Positions 28,536 to 38,135 of a stretch of DNA of 64,000 nt are shown piece after piece. Position numbers and translations under genes: made by a program. The stretch lies in NCBI RefSeq assembly GCF_025860405.1, contig NZ_CP063785.1, positions 2,170,001-2,234,000 of the forward strand, in the 5' to 3' direction. This DNA is from Tolypothrix sp. PCC 7712. GTDB taxonomy: Bacteria; Cyanobacteriota; Cyanobacteriia; Cyanobacteriales; Nostocaceae. The notes below the pieces were generated by a model, which ran no database searches, had not been told where the DNA came from, and saw only the letters and a program-made list of their open reading frames with translations. Within the stretch, counting starts at the first letter, position 1. The number at the start of each line of letters is the position of its first letter.

Positions 28536-31500
28536 ATGAAATCCCAACAAGCAAACAGTAAGCCGAAAATATTGGTTGTCGATGATGAGCCAGACAACCT
28601 TGACTTGCTTTACCGCACCTTTTATCGCGAATACAAGGTGCTAAGGGCAACTTCTGGTCCTGCCGCTTTGGATCTACTGGCACAAGAAGGAGAGGTCTCT
28701 GTGATCATCTCCGATCAGCGAATGCCAATCATGAGCGGTACAGAATTTTTAAGCCTGACAGCCACTCAATATCCAGATATTATCCGGATAATCTTAACTG
28801 GCTACACTGATGTCGAAGACTTAGTGGAAGCCATCAATGCTGGTAAAGTCTTCAAATATGTCACTAAACCCTGGGAAGCGGAAGAACTTAAAGGCGTGGT
28901 ACGCCAGGCCTTGGATACTCACAATGTTCTCAAAGCCCGTACCCGCGAACTGACGCGTACACTCCGTCAAGAATCACTGCTGAACACTGTCACGAATACA
29001 ATTCGTAGTGCTTTAGACTATCGGCAAATTTTACAAACAATTGTCGATACAGTGGGCCATATGTTGGAAGTGGATGTGTGTCTGTTACGTCCTTTCCAAG
29101 ATGGGCAGTTGGTAGATGAAGGATTTATTTACCAGAAAGCGGCTCAAGAAGAAGCAAGCGAAGCAGAGAAAGAACAGGAAGAGCAATCGAATGAAATAGT
29201 AAAATCTTCCTCATCTTCTTTTCCTTCGTCATCTCTGTTGGCGGAGACAGTCTGGGAAACCCGCGAAGTTCAAGTTATTCATAATGTAGAAGATGATGAA
29301 CGAATTCAGGGCAATACTCCTGAACTGGAACAACGTAGTGCAGCTTTTTTAGCAGCTAATATCTGCTCTAGTTTAGTTGTGCCGTTGATTTGCCAACAAG
29401 AACTCATGGCAGTGCTAGCCCTGCACCAATGCTCTCAGTCTCGGATTTGGAGAGAAGAGGAAGTGCAGTTGGTGTTGATGGTAGCGGATCAGGCAGCATT
29501 GGCTTTATCTCAAGCTTATACCTATGAACAAGTACGCGCTCTGGCTAAACGAGAGTCCCTAATTAATACAATTACTACGGCAATTCGCTCTAGCTTAGAT
29601 CCTCAAGATATCTTTGCGGCTATTACCGAACAATTAGGACAGGCTTTACAAGTCAATGGCTGTATTTTATCTTTATGGACTGAAGAAGATGAATTTGTTG
29701 AATGCGTAGGACTGTATGACAGTTCTCAATATTTAGAACATACTCTGAAATCAGCCCAGGAAACAGCCTTAAATCATAATCATCACCGTATAAATCAGGA
29801 ATTACCTCATTCTCAAGCGCCAATTAAGCATAATCCCATCCTCCAAGAGATTTTGCGGACACAAGAGCCAGTGGTAATTACTGATATGAGCAACTGTGCT
29901 GATGAAATTAAGGGCTTTGATTTGCCGTTGAAAAAGCCAGCGCGATCGCTAATGATTGTTCCCTTATTAGCGGATGGTAAGTGTATTGGTAGTATTACGC
30001 TGCGTGAAGGTAGCAAAACCCGCCGATGGTTATCTTCGGAAATCCAGCTAGCCAAAGCGGTGGCTGCTCAAGCAGCGATCGCAGTGCAACAATCGCGTCT
30101 CTATCAAAAGACACGTGACCAAGCAGAGCGCTTATTACAATTAGATAAACAAAAAACTGAATTTTTCCAAAATATTTCCCATGAGTTCCGCACTCCCATT
30201 ACCTTAATTCAAGGGCCTTTAGAATCAGCCGTAAATAATGGTGATGGATTATCTTACGCCCAAAGTGCGATCGCTTTGCGTAACTCGCGGCGATTGCTAA
30301 GACTAGTAAATCAACTACTAGATCTGCAACGCTTAGATGCAGGGAGGATGCAGCCAAGTTTCCGTCCTTGTGATTTGGTCGATTTCGTCAACCAAATAGT
30401 AGAATCTTTTCGCCCTTACTGTGAGAAAAAGGGACTGCATCTAGTCTCGGAATTGGGTCAATGTTCTCAAGTTTACTTAGATATAGAAAAATTTGATAAG
30501 GTCGTTTACAACCTACTATCAAATGCCATGAAGTTTACTCCCGAAGGCGGGACGATTACCATCAGGCTCATATCTCAAGATGATAGTTGCATATTACAAG
30601 TACAAGATACTGGAATTGGTATAGTTAAAGAACAAATTCCCCATCTGTTTGAGCGCTTCCGCCAAGCTGAAGGCTCAGAAAACCGTTCCTATGAAGGTAG
30701 TGGTTTAGGTTTAGCTTTGGTCAAAGAATTGGTCGAATTGCATGGGGGGCAAATAACTGTAGAATCTGTGTACGGTCAAGGTACAACCTTTACACTATGG
30801 CTGTTAACTGGTAATAGTCACTTACCTACACAGCAAATACAGGAAACCCCAGCAGAACTGAATACTAGCCGCGCCACTGTGGAATTGGCTGATTTAGAAT
30901 TAGTCGAGCCAACCCCAGAAAGTATTGAAAGCTTGCCGAAAGAATTAGTACCTACCCCTGATAACCCAGAGTCTCAAGGGTATAAGGATAGTAGTCTGTT
31001 GAATAGCAGTCACTCAATTTTAGTTGTTGATGACAATCCAGATTTACGAACCTACGTATCTGAAATTATTCGCAGTAATGGCTACCAAGTACATACAGCC
31101 CGTAATGGTGCCGAAGGATTTAAAATAGCCCAAAAAATTGCACCCAGCTTAATCATTACGGACTTAATGATGCCTTTGGTGACAGGATTACAGATGATTC
31201 AGATGATCCGCAGTGAGGAGAATTTGAAAGGAACACCGATCATTCTGCTCACCGCCAAAGTAGATGAAGAAACCCGGATTGCGGGGACAGAACATGGTGC
31301 AGATGCTTATTTAGCTAAACCATTTAATGACAGGGAACTTCTGGCAGAAGTCAGGAACCTCTTAGCATTGAAAGAAAATGAGCGCCGGGTTATGGAGTTA
31401 AATACCTACCTGACGGAGTCAGTACTCAAGCGCTTTTTGCCGCCTGTTTTGGTGAAAAAAGCTGCTATGGGAGATTTAACCTTGGATTTACGTCCAGAAC

Positions 31501-32090
31501 CACGCTTAATTACAGTGTTATTTAGCGACATAGTAGGTTTTACTCAGCTAGCAAATACTCTCAGATCTCGAAGAGTAGCAGAGTTGCTAAATGAATATTT
31601 GGAAGCCATGACCAAGACTGTGTTTGACAATGGTGGCACTGTGGATAAATTTATGGGAGATGCCATCTTAGCTTTATATGGAGCGCCAGAAGAATTAACT
31701 CCTAATGAACAAGTACGTCGTGCCATTAATACAGCCAGAGCAATGCATAGCTCATTAGATGAGTTGAATCGGCGCTGGCAAGAACAAGGCATATTTGATG
31801 CTAACGGACATACTGGTGTCAAATTCCGTTGTGGTATTCACCAAGGTACTGCGGTTGTGGGTATGTTTGGCAGTGCCGAACGTGCTGACTATACTGCTAT
31901 TGGGCCCAGTGTGAATATTGCTGCTAGATTGCAAGCTGCTGCTATTCCCGGTACTATTTTAGTCTCTGCTGCTGTGGCAGATTATTTAAAAGATGAAGAA
32001 ATTACTAAAGTCAGCCCCTTAGAACTTAAAGGAGTAGACGAAACCGTTCTGACTTTTGCTGTTAGATCGGAAATTATGGCTAATCGCTGA
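28536..32090 (+). CDS. cyaC: CyaC-like hybrid sensor kinase / adenylate cyclase
   Basis: The 1184-residue protein joins two-component signalling to cAMP synthesis. Domains in order: REC1 (residues about 12-128, VVDDEPDNLDLLY and ISDQRMP), two GAF domains (about 150-330 and 345-520), HisKA with phospho-His in NISHEFRTPITLI (about 549), HATPase with the N box LLSNAMKF and DTGIGI, REC2 (about 826-945, VVDDNPDLRTY and ITDLMMP), and a class III cyclase (from about 985) with metal Asp in LFSDIVGFT, Lys in DKFMGD and Thr in DYTAIGPSVN. The Lys/Thr pair fits ATP-using class IIIb cyclases. The architecture matches cyanobacterial CyaC. ATG at 28536 (MKSQQANSKPKILVVDDE). The GAF ligand is unknown; I see no obvious bilin-binding Cys. 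Confidence 0.9.
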   Translation: MKSQQANSKPKILVVDDEPDNLDLLYRTFYREYKVLRATSGPAALDLLAQEGEVSVIISDQRMPIMSGTEFLSLTATQYPDIIRIILTGYTDVEDLVEAINAGKVFKYVTKPWEAEELKGVVRQALDTHNVLKARTRELTRTLRQESLLNTVTNTIRSALDYRQILQTIVDTVGHMLEVDVCLLRPFQDGQLVDEGFIYQKAAQEEASEAEKEQEEQSNEIVKSSSSSFPSSSLLAETVWETREVQVIHNVEDDERIQGNTPELEQRSAAFLAANICSSLVVPLICQQELMAVLALHQCSQSRIWREEEVQLVLMVADQAALALSQAYTYEQVRALAKRESLINTITTAIRSSLDPQDIFAAITEQLGQALQVNGCILSLWTEEDEFVECVGLYDSSQYLEHTLKSAQETALNHNHHRINQELPHSQAPIKHNPILQEILRTQEPVVITDMSNCADEIKGFDLPLKKPARSLMIVPLLADGKCIGSITLREGSKTRRWLSSEIQLAKAVAAQAAIAVQQSRLYQKTRDQAERLLQLDKQKTEFFQNISHEFRTPITLIQGPLESAVNNGDGLSYAQSAIALRNSRRLLRLVNQLLDLQRLDAGRMQPSFRPCDLVDFVNQIVESFRPYCEKKGLHLVSELGQCSQVYLDIEKFDKVVYNLLSNAMKFTPEGGTITIRLISQDDSCILQVQDTGIGIVKEQIPHLFERFRQAEGSENRSYEGSGLGLALVKELVELHGGQITVESVYGQGTTFTLWLLTGNSHLPTQQIQETPAELNTSRATVELADLELVEPTPESIESLPKELVPTPDNPESQGYKDSSLLNSSHSILVVDDNPDLRTYVSEIIRSNGYQVHTARNGAEGFKIAQKIAPSLIITDLMMPLVTGLQMIQMIRSEENLKGTPIILLTAKVDEETRIAGTEHGADAYLAKPFNDRELLAEVRNLLALKENERRVMELNTYLTESVLKRFLPPVLVKKAAMGDLTLDLRPEPRLITVLFSDIVGFTQLANTLRSRRVAELLNEYLEAMTKTVFDNGGTVDKFMGDAILALYGAPEELTPNEQVRRAINTARAMHSSLDELNRRWQEQGIFDANGHTGVKFRCGIHQGTAVVGMFGSAERADYTAIGPSVNIAARLQAAAIPGTILVSAAVADYLKDEEITKVSPLELKGVDETVLTFAVRSEIMANR

Positions 32091-32164
32091 GAGTAGACTG
32101 GATTTTAAAGCGTTAATTTAGTAAAGAGTAAGAGCGCCCTATCAAATCCAGTTTAAAATTTCCT

Positions 32165-33265
32165 ATGACACCATCGGTTGCAGATAAAACTTCATCTTCA
32201 GTCAAGGTATGGAGACGACATACAGACCCACCTAGTTTTTGGGTTGCAGTCGTCATAGGTTCCTTGAGCCTACATTTGCTAGCCTTCTGGCTGATTCGCT
32301 CCTACCAGTCTAGTTTATTGTGGCGGCAGCAAAGCAAAGCTGCAATTCCCGTTGAGGTGATAGAAATTGCTTCGCAGCCGAAATCAAAAGCAAAAACTAC
32401 AACAAGAATAAAAGCTGTTAATTCTCAAACAAAACCAGTATCTACAAATCAAAAATTACAACCAAAAAATTCTTCCAAACCAGTAGTAGTTCAAGCCAAT
32501 AGGTTAGCCAAAAACTCAAGTCCTACTGTCCCAGATCAAAATGCTGTAGCTTTTGCTGAACAACAGCAACGCGAACTCGCTGAACAGCGTCAACGCCTAT
32601 TAGCCGAGCAACAGCAGCGTGAACTCGCTGAACAACGCCAACGTCAATTAGCTGAACAACAGCAGCGTGAACTCGCTGAACAACGCCAACGTCAATTAGC
32701 TGAACAACAGCAACGCGAACTCGCTGAACAACGTCAACGCCAATTAGCTGAACAACAGCAACGCGAACTCGCTGAACAACGTCAACGCCAATTAGCTGAA
32801 CAGCAGCAACGCGAACTCGCCGAACAACAGCAACGTGAGAACTTAGGTAGTCCTAATAACCCCGAATCACCTTCTACCCCCTCTAATACAGCAGGTGGAA
32901 GTTTAGTTGCAAGTGTAATTGGAGAACCTCAACAGGAAGATAGAGGTATAATTGCTCACCCTGCTAAAATTAAACCTAGCAACCAGCCATTTAGAAAAGG
33001 TCTGGAATACGTAAAGTACATAGAAAAAAAAATTGGCGAGCCTGTAGAAGTGACAGCGCTATTAACAATTTCAGAGAAGGGTAAACTGGAGATGGTTACT
33101 GTCAAAGATACAAGCATTTCCGCAGAAGAGAAAAGCTACTATGAAGACTTTTTAGCCAGTCAAGTATTAAATAACTGGGAATTTGAACCTGCTTATGACA
33201 ACGATCCCAACGATCCCAAGCCTAGTAATCTGATAGTACGTATCCGACTACAGCCGCTACCTTAA
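32165..33265 (+). CDS. TonB-like energy transducer with Gln/Glu/Arg-rich repeats
   Basis: The 366-residue protein has an N-terminal membrane segment (FWVAVVIGSLSLHLLAFWLI, about residues 21-40) followed by a Lys/Thr-rich stretch. Next comes a long charged helix of 16-residue units QQQRELAEQRQRQLAE (about residues 133-222), and a C-terminal domain (LEYVKYIEKKIGEPVEVTALLTISEKGKLEMVTVKDT...VLNNWEFEPAY) that matches the TonB C-terminal fold. The long helix would span the periplasm. The gene starts 75 bases after cyaC, on the same strand, so cotranscription is likely. No ExbB/ExbD is nearby. TolA is an alternative name for the same architecture. Confidence 0.7.
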   Translation: MTPSVADKTSSSVKVWRRHTDPPSFWVAVVIGSLSLHLLAFWLIRSYQSSLLWRQQSKAAIPVEVIEIASQPKSKAKTTTRIKAVNSQTKPVSTNQKLQPKNSSKPVVVQANRLAKNSSPTVPDQNAVAFAEQQQRELAEQRQRLLAEQQQRELAEQRQRQLAEQQQRELAEQRQRQLAEQQQRELAEQRQRQLAEQQQRELAEQRQRQLAEQQQRELAEQQQRENLGSPNNPESPSTPSNTAGGSLVASVIGEPQQEDRGIIAHPAKIKPSNQPFRKGLEYVKYIEKKIGEPVEVTALLTISEKGKLEMVTVKDTSISAEEKSYYEDFLASQVLNNWEFEPAYDNDPNDPKPSNLIVRIRLQPLP

Positions 33266-33322
33266 TTTATTAAGGCTTGAATTGTGAATACTGCTGTGCT
33301 ATAATATTAAAGTTGGAAATTT

Positions 33323-33393
33323 GCGGGCGTAGTTTAGTGGTAAAACTATAGCCTTCCAAGCTATTAATGCGGGTTCGATTCCCGCCGCCCGCT
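33323..33393 (+). tRNA. tRNA-Gly (anticodon UCC)
   Basis: A 71-base cloverleaf is complete. The acceptor stem GCGGGCG pairs with CGCCCGC, the D-arm is GTTTAGTGGTAAAAC, and the anticodon stem ATAGC/GCTAT closes the loop CTTCCAA with anticodon TCC. The T-arm is GCGGGTTCGATTCCCGC. The discriminator base is T and CCA is not encoded. It decodes GGA (and by wobble GGG). Confidence 0.95.
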
Positions 33394-33577
33394 TTAAAGG
33401 TAAGATTCTTGTACAGCTTTCAGGCTTTGCATAGTTTGGCAAATTTTGAACCGCATAGGTCAACTAAAAGGCTCTTACTATTCGCGCAGCGTCTCCACAG
33501 CAGAAGGAGAAGGAGAAAGCTACGCACAGTGAGAGCATTACCAAAGCGTATTTGCTAATAACTTATGCAATTATGTC

Positions 33578-34129
33578 TCAGTTATTGTGAGAAACTGGAG
33601 TTTTTAAGACGCTGGGTATAGCTGCAATGACTCTCTCAGCGATTTGTTCTGGTGTTTCACCTTCATTAATAGTGATTTGCAAATCTGCTTGGGAATAAAG
33701 TGGTTGTCGTTGTTCGAGAAGCGATCGCAATTTTGCTCTGGGGTCAACATCATGCAACAATGGCCTTGTATCATCGGCTTGCAATCGGCTGTAAAGTAAA
33801 TCTACTGGCGCATCTAGCCAAACAATCAAACCGTGGTGCAGGTAACTCCAGTTTTCTTGGCGCGTAACTATACCGCCACCAGTTGCGATCGCTAATTTTG
33901 TAAAAGAACACACTTGTGATAAGACATCGCTTTCCAACTGACGAAAGGCTGCTTCTCCTGACTCAGCAAATAGTTGATTAATAGATTTTCCCCCTACTTG
34001 AACAATGACATCGTCAGTATCTACAAATCCATAACCTAGATGCTTGGCTAATAAGCGTCCTACTGTCGTCTTCCCACTACCCATCATCCCAATTAAATAC
34101 AGGTTAACCCCTTGTAATAAACTACTCAC
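33578..34129 (-). CDS. aroK: Shikimate kinase
   Basis: The 183-residue enzyme phosphorylates shikimate in chorismate synthesis. It shows the P-loop LIGMMGSGKTTVGRLLA (residues 12-28), DTDD, the shikimate-binding ATGGGIV motif, and the LID segment RLQADDTRPLLHD. The start is GTG at 34129, which gives the standard N-terminus. The length is normal. Confidence 0.95.
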   Translation of the reverse strand: MSSLLQGVNLYLIGMMGSGKTTVGRLLAKHLGYGFVDTDDVIVQVGGKSINQLFAESGEAAFRQLESDVLSQVCSFTKLAIATGGGIVTRQENWSYLHHGLIVWLDAPVDLLYSRLQADDTRPLLHDVDPRAKLRSLLEQRQPLYSQADLQITINEGETPEQIAERVIAAIPSVLKTPVSHNN

Positions 34130-34189
34130 TAGTTGCTGCGCTCCAATTATCAGTTATGAGTTGTCTTAACTCCTCACTTTATCAGGAGA

Positions 34190-34330
34190 TTGGGGGTTGG
34201 GGATGGGGACTGGGGACTGGGGACTGGGGACTGGGGATGGTGACTGGGGACTGAGAAAAAGCAGGGTAGCAGGGGGAAAAATAACAAACACTAATTACCA
34301 ATTACTCATTACCAAATGACAAATACCAAA
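34190..34330. repeat. GGGGACT heptamers and TTACCAATTACTCATT units
   Basis: Consecutive GGGGACTGGGGACTGGGGAC heptamers (STRR type) are followed by ACCAATTACTCATTACCAAA units. They fill the spacer between aroK and the STAND ATPase gene. Confidence 0.85.
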
Positions 34331-34337
34331 TCCCGAA

Positions 34338-35930
34338 TCACAAATTTAAATCTCCATTGAGGCAATTATCTCTGATAAAATTTTTTAAGTTTTCTGTCAA
34401 AATTGTCTGACTCATACTTAAGTAGCTATCTTTGCCGCGAGTTAAATTTAAGTTTTCCTCAATTAATCGTTCAACTAGATACTCAATTAAAACTGGACTC
34501 AGGGAAAAGCGAGATGCTTGTTTTTCGATGAGCGATCGCTTCTGTAATAATTCCATTGCCTCTAAGATTAATCTTTGGGAAGTCAGAGGTGATAATCCTG
34601 GTAATACTGTATCTTTTTGTAACTGTCTGATAGATACAAAGCTGGGGTGGAGAGATAGCCAGTACAACAGGTATTTTTCTATTTGCGATAAGCGGTGGAA
34701 TTGTTGATCTAAAATAGCTCGTATTTCCCCAAAAATTACTGTTTCCTGGGCTAGAAACTCAGATATATTGCCAGCAAATAATTCTTGAATAGTGGTTGCT
34801 GCTAATTTAATAAATAATGGATTTCCTGCATACCGTTCTAGTAATGCACTACATTCATCTGATGTAGATTTATGAGTTAAGCCTTTGGCTTTGAGTATTA
34901 ATATACTTTCTTGCTGAGTCAAACCACTTAATTTAACAGAACGAATTGGTAATCTTTCCCCTTCTATGGCAGCAATTTCTTGAGGCTTTTCTCTACTATT
35001 CAAGACCACACAACTTTGATGTTCTATATCTCCTAATCTTTTAATTAACTCTCCATAACCTTGATATTCCTGACGATATCGAATTTGAGATATCTGGGAA
35101 TTATGATTATTTTTTATACCTGCACTACTTGCTAAAATCGCATCCCAATTATCGAATACAATCAGACATCGACAAGCGCGTAAAGCATCTAAGAATTGCC
35201 AAATTTTACTTTCTAGGGTTTCTGGAATATTTTGATGAGAATTTGGTGAGATAACTTGAATTAGCTGTTCCAAGAGTACCTCTACAGGAGGAGCAAAATT
35301 GAGCGATCGCCAAATTACATATTCAAATTTCTCCTGAATGTCTTCTACTAGTTTGACGGAAAACGCAGTTTTACCAATTCCACCCATACCCAATATGGTG
35401 ACTAACCGACAGCGGTCATGCAAAATCCATGCTGGAACTTGCGTTAGTTCTTGCGTTCTTCCGTGGAACATAGTAGTATTTATGACTGCATCACTATGTT
35501 GTGTCAGTGTAGATTTATCTGCTGATAAATCGAAATCTCTGTCTCTATTTGTTTTTATAGAACTAATTACTGGTTGTAAGTGAAACCAACCTTTTTTATA
35601 ACCAGCTTTTTCTAGCAACTGAGTCACCCGACTCCAGGTTTTAACTTTGACAGAATCACCCGCCTGGTTACTCAGCATTTCTTCTATATATTTATATAAT
35701 CCGTTAGATAGATAAACTCTAACAGTACTGCTACTTCCACTTTGGTAAACTACTTTGGCAATTTCTGCTGGACTACAACCACAAAGCAAACCTCGTAGAA
35801 ATTTCTTCTCTACAGGTGTCAAAGCTTTTCCTTTAGCTGATGCCAAATCTACGTATAATTTTTCTAACTCCCAATAATTTTTAGCTTCGATAAAATCGTC
35901 TTCCATTCGAGCAGAACCATCGGTTGCCAT
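34338..35930 (-). CDS. NB-ARC-type STAND NTPase with N-terminal DNA-binding-like domain
   Basis: The 530-residue protein is a STAND regulator without a visible C-terminal repeat sensor. The N-terminal part (about residues 15-95) contains a helix-rich domain with GLLCGCSPAEIAKVVYQSGSSSTVRVYLSN, which resembles a LuxR-like helix-turn-helix. The NB-ARC ATPase has Walker A VTILGMGGIGKTAFSVKL (about 181-198), Walker B RCLIVFDNWDAIL, and the VVLNSREKP sensor region. A winged-helix-like segment follows to the end. Most relatives continue into WD40 or TPR repeats; this one stops. ATG at 35930; the ATG at 35906 is an alternative. The trigger is unknown. Confidence 0.75.
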   Translation of the reverse strand: MATDGSARMEDDFIEAKNYWELEKLYVDLASAKGKALTPVEKKFLRGLLCGCSPAEIAKVVYQSGSSSTVRVYLSNGLYKYIEEMLSNQAGDSVKVKTWSRVTQLLEKAGYKKGWFHLQPVISSIKTNRDRDFDLSADKSTLTQHSDAVINTTMFHGRTQELTQVPAWILHDRCRLVTILGMGGIGKTAFSVKLVEDIQEKFEYVIWRSLNFAPPVEVLLEQLIQVISPNSHQNIPETLESKIWQFLDALRACRCLIVFDNWDAILASSAGIKNNHNSQISQIRYRQEYQGYGELIKRLGDIEHQSCVVLNSREKPQEIAAIEGERLPIRSVKLSGLTQQESILILKAKGLTHKSTSDECSALLERYAGNPLFIKLAATTIQELFAGNISEFLAQETVIFGEIRAILDQQFHRLSQIEKYLLYWLSLHPSFVSIRQLQKDTVLPGLSPLTSQRLILEAMELLQKRSLIEKQASRFSLSPVLIEYLVERLIEENLNLTRGKDSYLSMSQTILTENLKNFIRDNCLNGDLNL

Positions 35931-36397
35931 TAGCGTTATTTATGTAATTTATGTAACTAAGGCAATATACTAACGATTCTTCTATGAAATCGGATTAAAT
36001 TAACGATAAATTTATAACGAATTTAATAACATTCGTTAGGTGACTTAGCGGTTCTTGCTTGGTTATCTTTAGGCTTAACTGAAATTTAATAAAGATTGTT
36101 TGAAACTTTAAGCGCACAAATACTGTCAAACTAAATAGCTAAGAATGTCTTTCGTGGAGCGATTTTATTTAACCATAATACTGTGTTTTTAGTAGCACAG
36201 CGTAAGCATTCTCAGATTGAGTTCTTACAAGCTTTCTTCTCTCAATTTAGCAGACAAAGGTGTAAATGATGACTTACTTTCCAAAAAAAATTATACAAAA
36301 AACTTTTGCCAACTTAATACTTTAGTCACAAAAACTACTGTAAAGCTCATCTGAGTCAGTCCAGAGAAATCAAAGTGGTATGTATGAGGTGCGAACC
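35931..36397. other. AT-rich spacer between divergent genes
   Basis: This 467-base spacer separates the STAND ATPase gene from the small gene at 36398. I see no RNA gene, strong hairpin or repeat. Both promoters must lie here. Confidence 0.5.
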
Positions 36398-36592
36398 ATG
36401 ACTCGAATTCGTGACGTTGTGCAAAAAGCTTTAGCAAGTGGTTATTTAACTGTAGAGGCAGAAAATCAATTAAGACATCTGTTGACCACTCGGTATGATT
36501 TGGAAGATTTTAACGCTTTCATGACTTTGCAGGAAGCCGCTATGAATGGAAATGTCAAGCAGGAGTCCCGTGAGCGTTGCGGTATTAAGTAG
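36398..36592 (+). CDS. Small conserved protein, 64 residues
   Basis: From the ATG at 36398 the protein is MTRIRDVVQKALASGYLTVE... through NQLRHLLTTRYDLEDFNAFMTLQEA. It is a small helical soluble protein that I cannot name, though it looks like a conserved cyanobacterial family. GAGGTG seven to eight bases upstream supports this start over the ATG at 36380. It is convergent with the LapA-like gene. Confidence 0.65.
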   Translation: MTRIRDVVQKALASGYLTVEAENQLRHLLTTRYDLEDFNAFMTLQEAAMNGNVKQESRERCGIK

Positions 36593-36599
36593 TAGTCAG

Positions 36600-36712
36600 C
36601 AATTAGGAAATTTGTCTTGGGTGTTGGGTGTTTGGTAATGGGTAATTGGTAATTGGTAAGAAAAATTTCTTCTTCATCTCCCTTATCCCCAGTCCCCAGT
36701 CCCCTATCCCTA
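36600..36712. repeat. GGTAATTGGTAATT and CCCCAGT short repeats
   Basis: GGGTGTTTGGTAATGGGTAATTGG units are followed by CCCCAGTCCCCAGTCCCC units between two convergent genes. Confidence 0.8.
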
Positions 36713-37414
36713 CTTCCGGGGACGCTCATTCTCATCTTGGAAATCATCTTCGTCCTCAAAGAAGCTCCAATCATCGTCATCATCATTCGCTTGATTAGTA
36801 GTCGGAGGTTGATAGGGGGGAATGATGACTCGGTAATCCGCATCGTAAATCGATTCAGTCTTTCCTACTGACGTATTTTTGGGGTCGCGGTAGTTGTAGG
36901 AATACACTGAACCAGATTGAGAAGAACTTTGCGGTTGTTGCGGACGTTCGTAGGTTTTATAGTCGTCATCATCTTGAGCTTGCTGTCTTGTTTGAGATGC
37001 TTCCCTCGGGTTCTGCTCAAAATTCCAGTCATCATTTTGATTATTTGTATTCCAGTCGTCAAATTCATCGCTGGAAGTATTTGCGGTTTTGCTAGCTGGC
37101 GGTGGCGTACTAGCTGGGGGAGGAGTAGGTTCTTTTCTAAAGGTAGTTTTATTACGCGCTGAGGTAGTAGCTGATTTAAAGCGTGTTTGACGTGGTTGTC
37201 TGACAAAATAATTTGATATTTTAAACAAACTGGTAATGAATACAGATGTTAAAGCTCCGGCTGCAGTGGCGAACAACATCCACATCGCCAGTGGTAATGC
37301 TTGAGTCCGCATACCCAAAAATACTAACGATATAGCAGGTGTCCAATTTTGGGTTAACAACAGCGTTAGTCCCCCCAAGATAGCCACTAGCAGAATTAAG
37401 CGAATTACATTCAT
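36710..37414 (-). CDS. LapA/DUF1049-like membrane protein with acidic tail
   Basis: The 234-residue protein has two membrane segments in its first 70 residues (LILLVAILGGLTLLLTQNW and ALPLAMWMLFATAAGALTSVFI), an arrangement like LapA/DUF1049 proteins. A long disordered Pro/Gln/Asn/Asp-rich cytoplasmic tail follows and ends in a strongly acidic stretch (DDDDDWSFFEDEDD). The function is unknown. It is the last gene of a leftward run after rnr and ubiX. Confidence 0.65.
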   Translation of the reverse strand: MNVIRLILLVAILGGLTLLLTQNWTPAISLVFLGMRTQALPLAMWMLFATAAGALTSVFITSLFKISNYFVRQPRQTRFKSATTSARNKTTFRKEPTPPPASTPPPASKTANTSSDEFDDWNTNNQNDDWNFEQNPREASQTRQQAQDDDDYKTYERPQQPQSSSQSGSVYSYNYRDPKNTSVGKTESIYDADYRVIIPPYQPPTTNQANDDDDDWSFFEDEDDFQDENERPRK

Positions 37415-37429
37415 AGAAATTTAGTAAAG

Positions 37430-37498
37430 GATTAAAGATAAAGGATGAAGGATAAAGCAGAAGAATTACTTCATACTTCATACTTCATACTTCATACT
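37430..37498. repeat. CTTCATACTTCATACTTCAT short repeats
   Basis: Tandem TTCATAC octamer-like units and AAGGATAAAGGATGAAGGAT units fill the spacer between ubiX and the LapA-like gene. Confidence 0.75.
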
Positions 37499-38119
37499 TT
37501 AACGGTGGCCTTGCCATCGCTGAATGGGAATGCAGTCAATATCAAGCTGATCTAAAACACGGGCTACGACAAAATCAACTAAATCTTCAATGGTTTGGGG
37601 TTGATGATACCAAGCAGGAATGGCTGGAACAACTCTGACTCCAGCTTCAGCCAAAGTGGTTAAGTTACGCAGGTGAATCAAACTAAAAGGAGTTTCCCGG
37701 GGCACAATTACCAACTTTCGACCTTCTTTGAGCTGGACATCAGCTGCCCGTTCTAGTAAATCGGAACTCAAGCCGACTGCGAGTTTAGCTACGGTACTCA
37801 TGCTACATGGCATCACAATCATGCCCAAAGTCCGAAAGGAACCGCTAGCAATTCCAGCCCCCACATCGCTCCAAGGATGGCAGTAGAGTTGACCAGAGTT
37901 GCTTACACCAGCTTGCTCGCGCCAGAATTTTTCTTGAGCAGCTGGTTCTGCCGGCATCCGAATATCCTGTTCAGATTGCCAAACCATGTAAGTAGATTTA
38001 GAAGCCACCAGTTCAATTTGATAGTTTGCTGCTAGCAGATATTTCAAAGCACGAACGGCGTAAATCAGACCGGATGCGCCTGATACGCCTAAAATCAAAG
38101 GATAAGTATTATTAGACAC
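37499..38119 (-). CDS. ubiX: Flavin prenyltransferase UbiX
   Basis: The 206-residue enzyme prenylates FMN to make the cofactor of UbiD-type decarboxylases, used in plastoquinone-type quinone synthesis. Signatures: LILGVSGASGLIYAVRALKYLL (residues 8-29), GSFRTLGMIVMPCSMSTVAKLAVGLSSDLLERAADVQLKEGRKLVIVPRETP, and PAIPAWYHQPQTIEDLVDFVVARVLDQL. The start is GTG at 38119. It lies 16 bases after the RNase gene, so the two are probably cotranscribed. Confidence 0.93.
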   Translation of the reverse strand: MSNNTYPLILGVSGASGLIYAVRALKYLLAANYQIELVASKSTYMVWQSEQDIRMPAEPAAQEKFWREQAGVSNSGQLYCHPWSDVGAGIASGSFRTLGMIVMPCSMSTVAKLAVGLSSDLLERAADVQLKEGRKLVIVPRETPFSLIHLRNLTTLAEAGVRVVPAIPAWYHQPQTIEDLVDFVVARVLDQLDIDCIPIQRWQGHR

Positions 38120-38135
38120 TTTGGCTTAAAATTAT

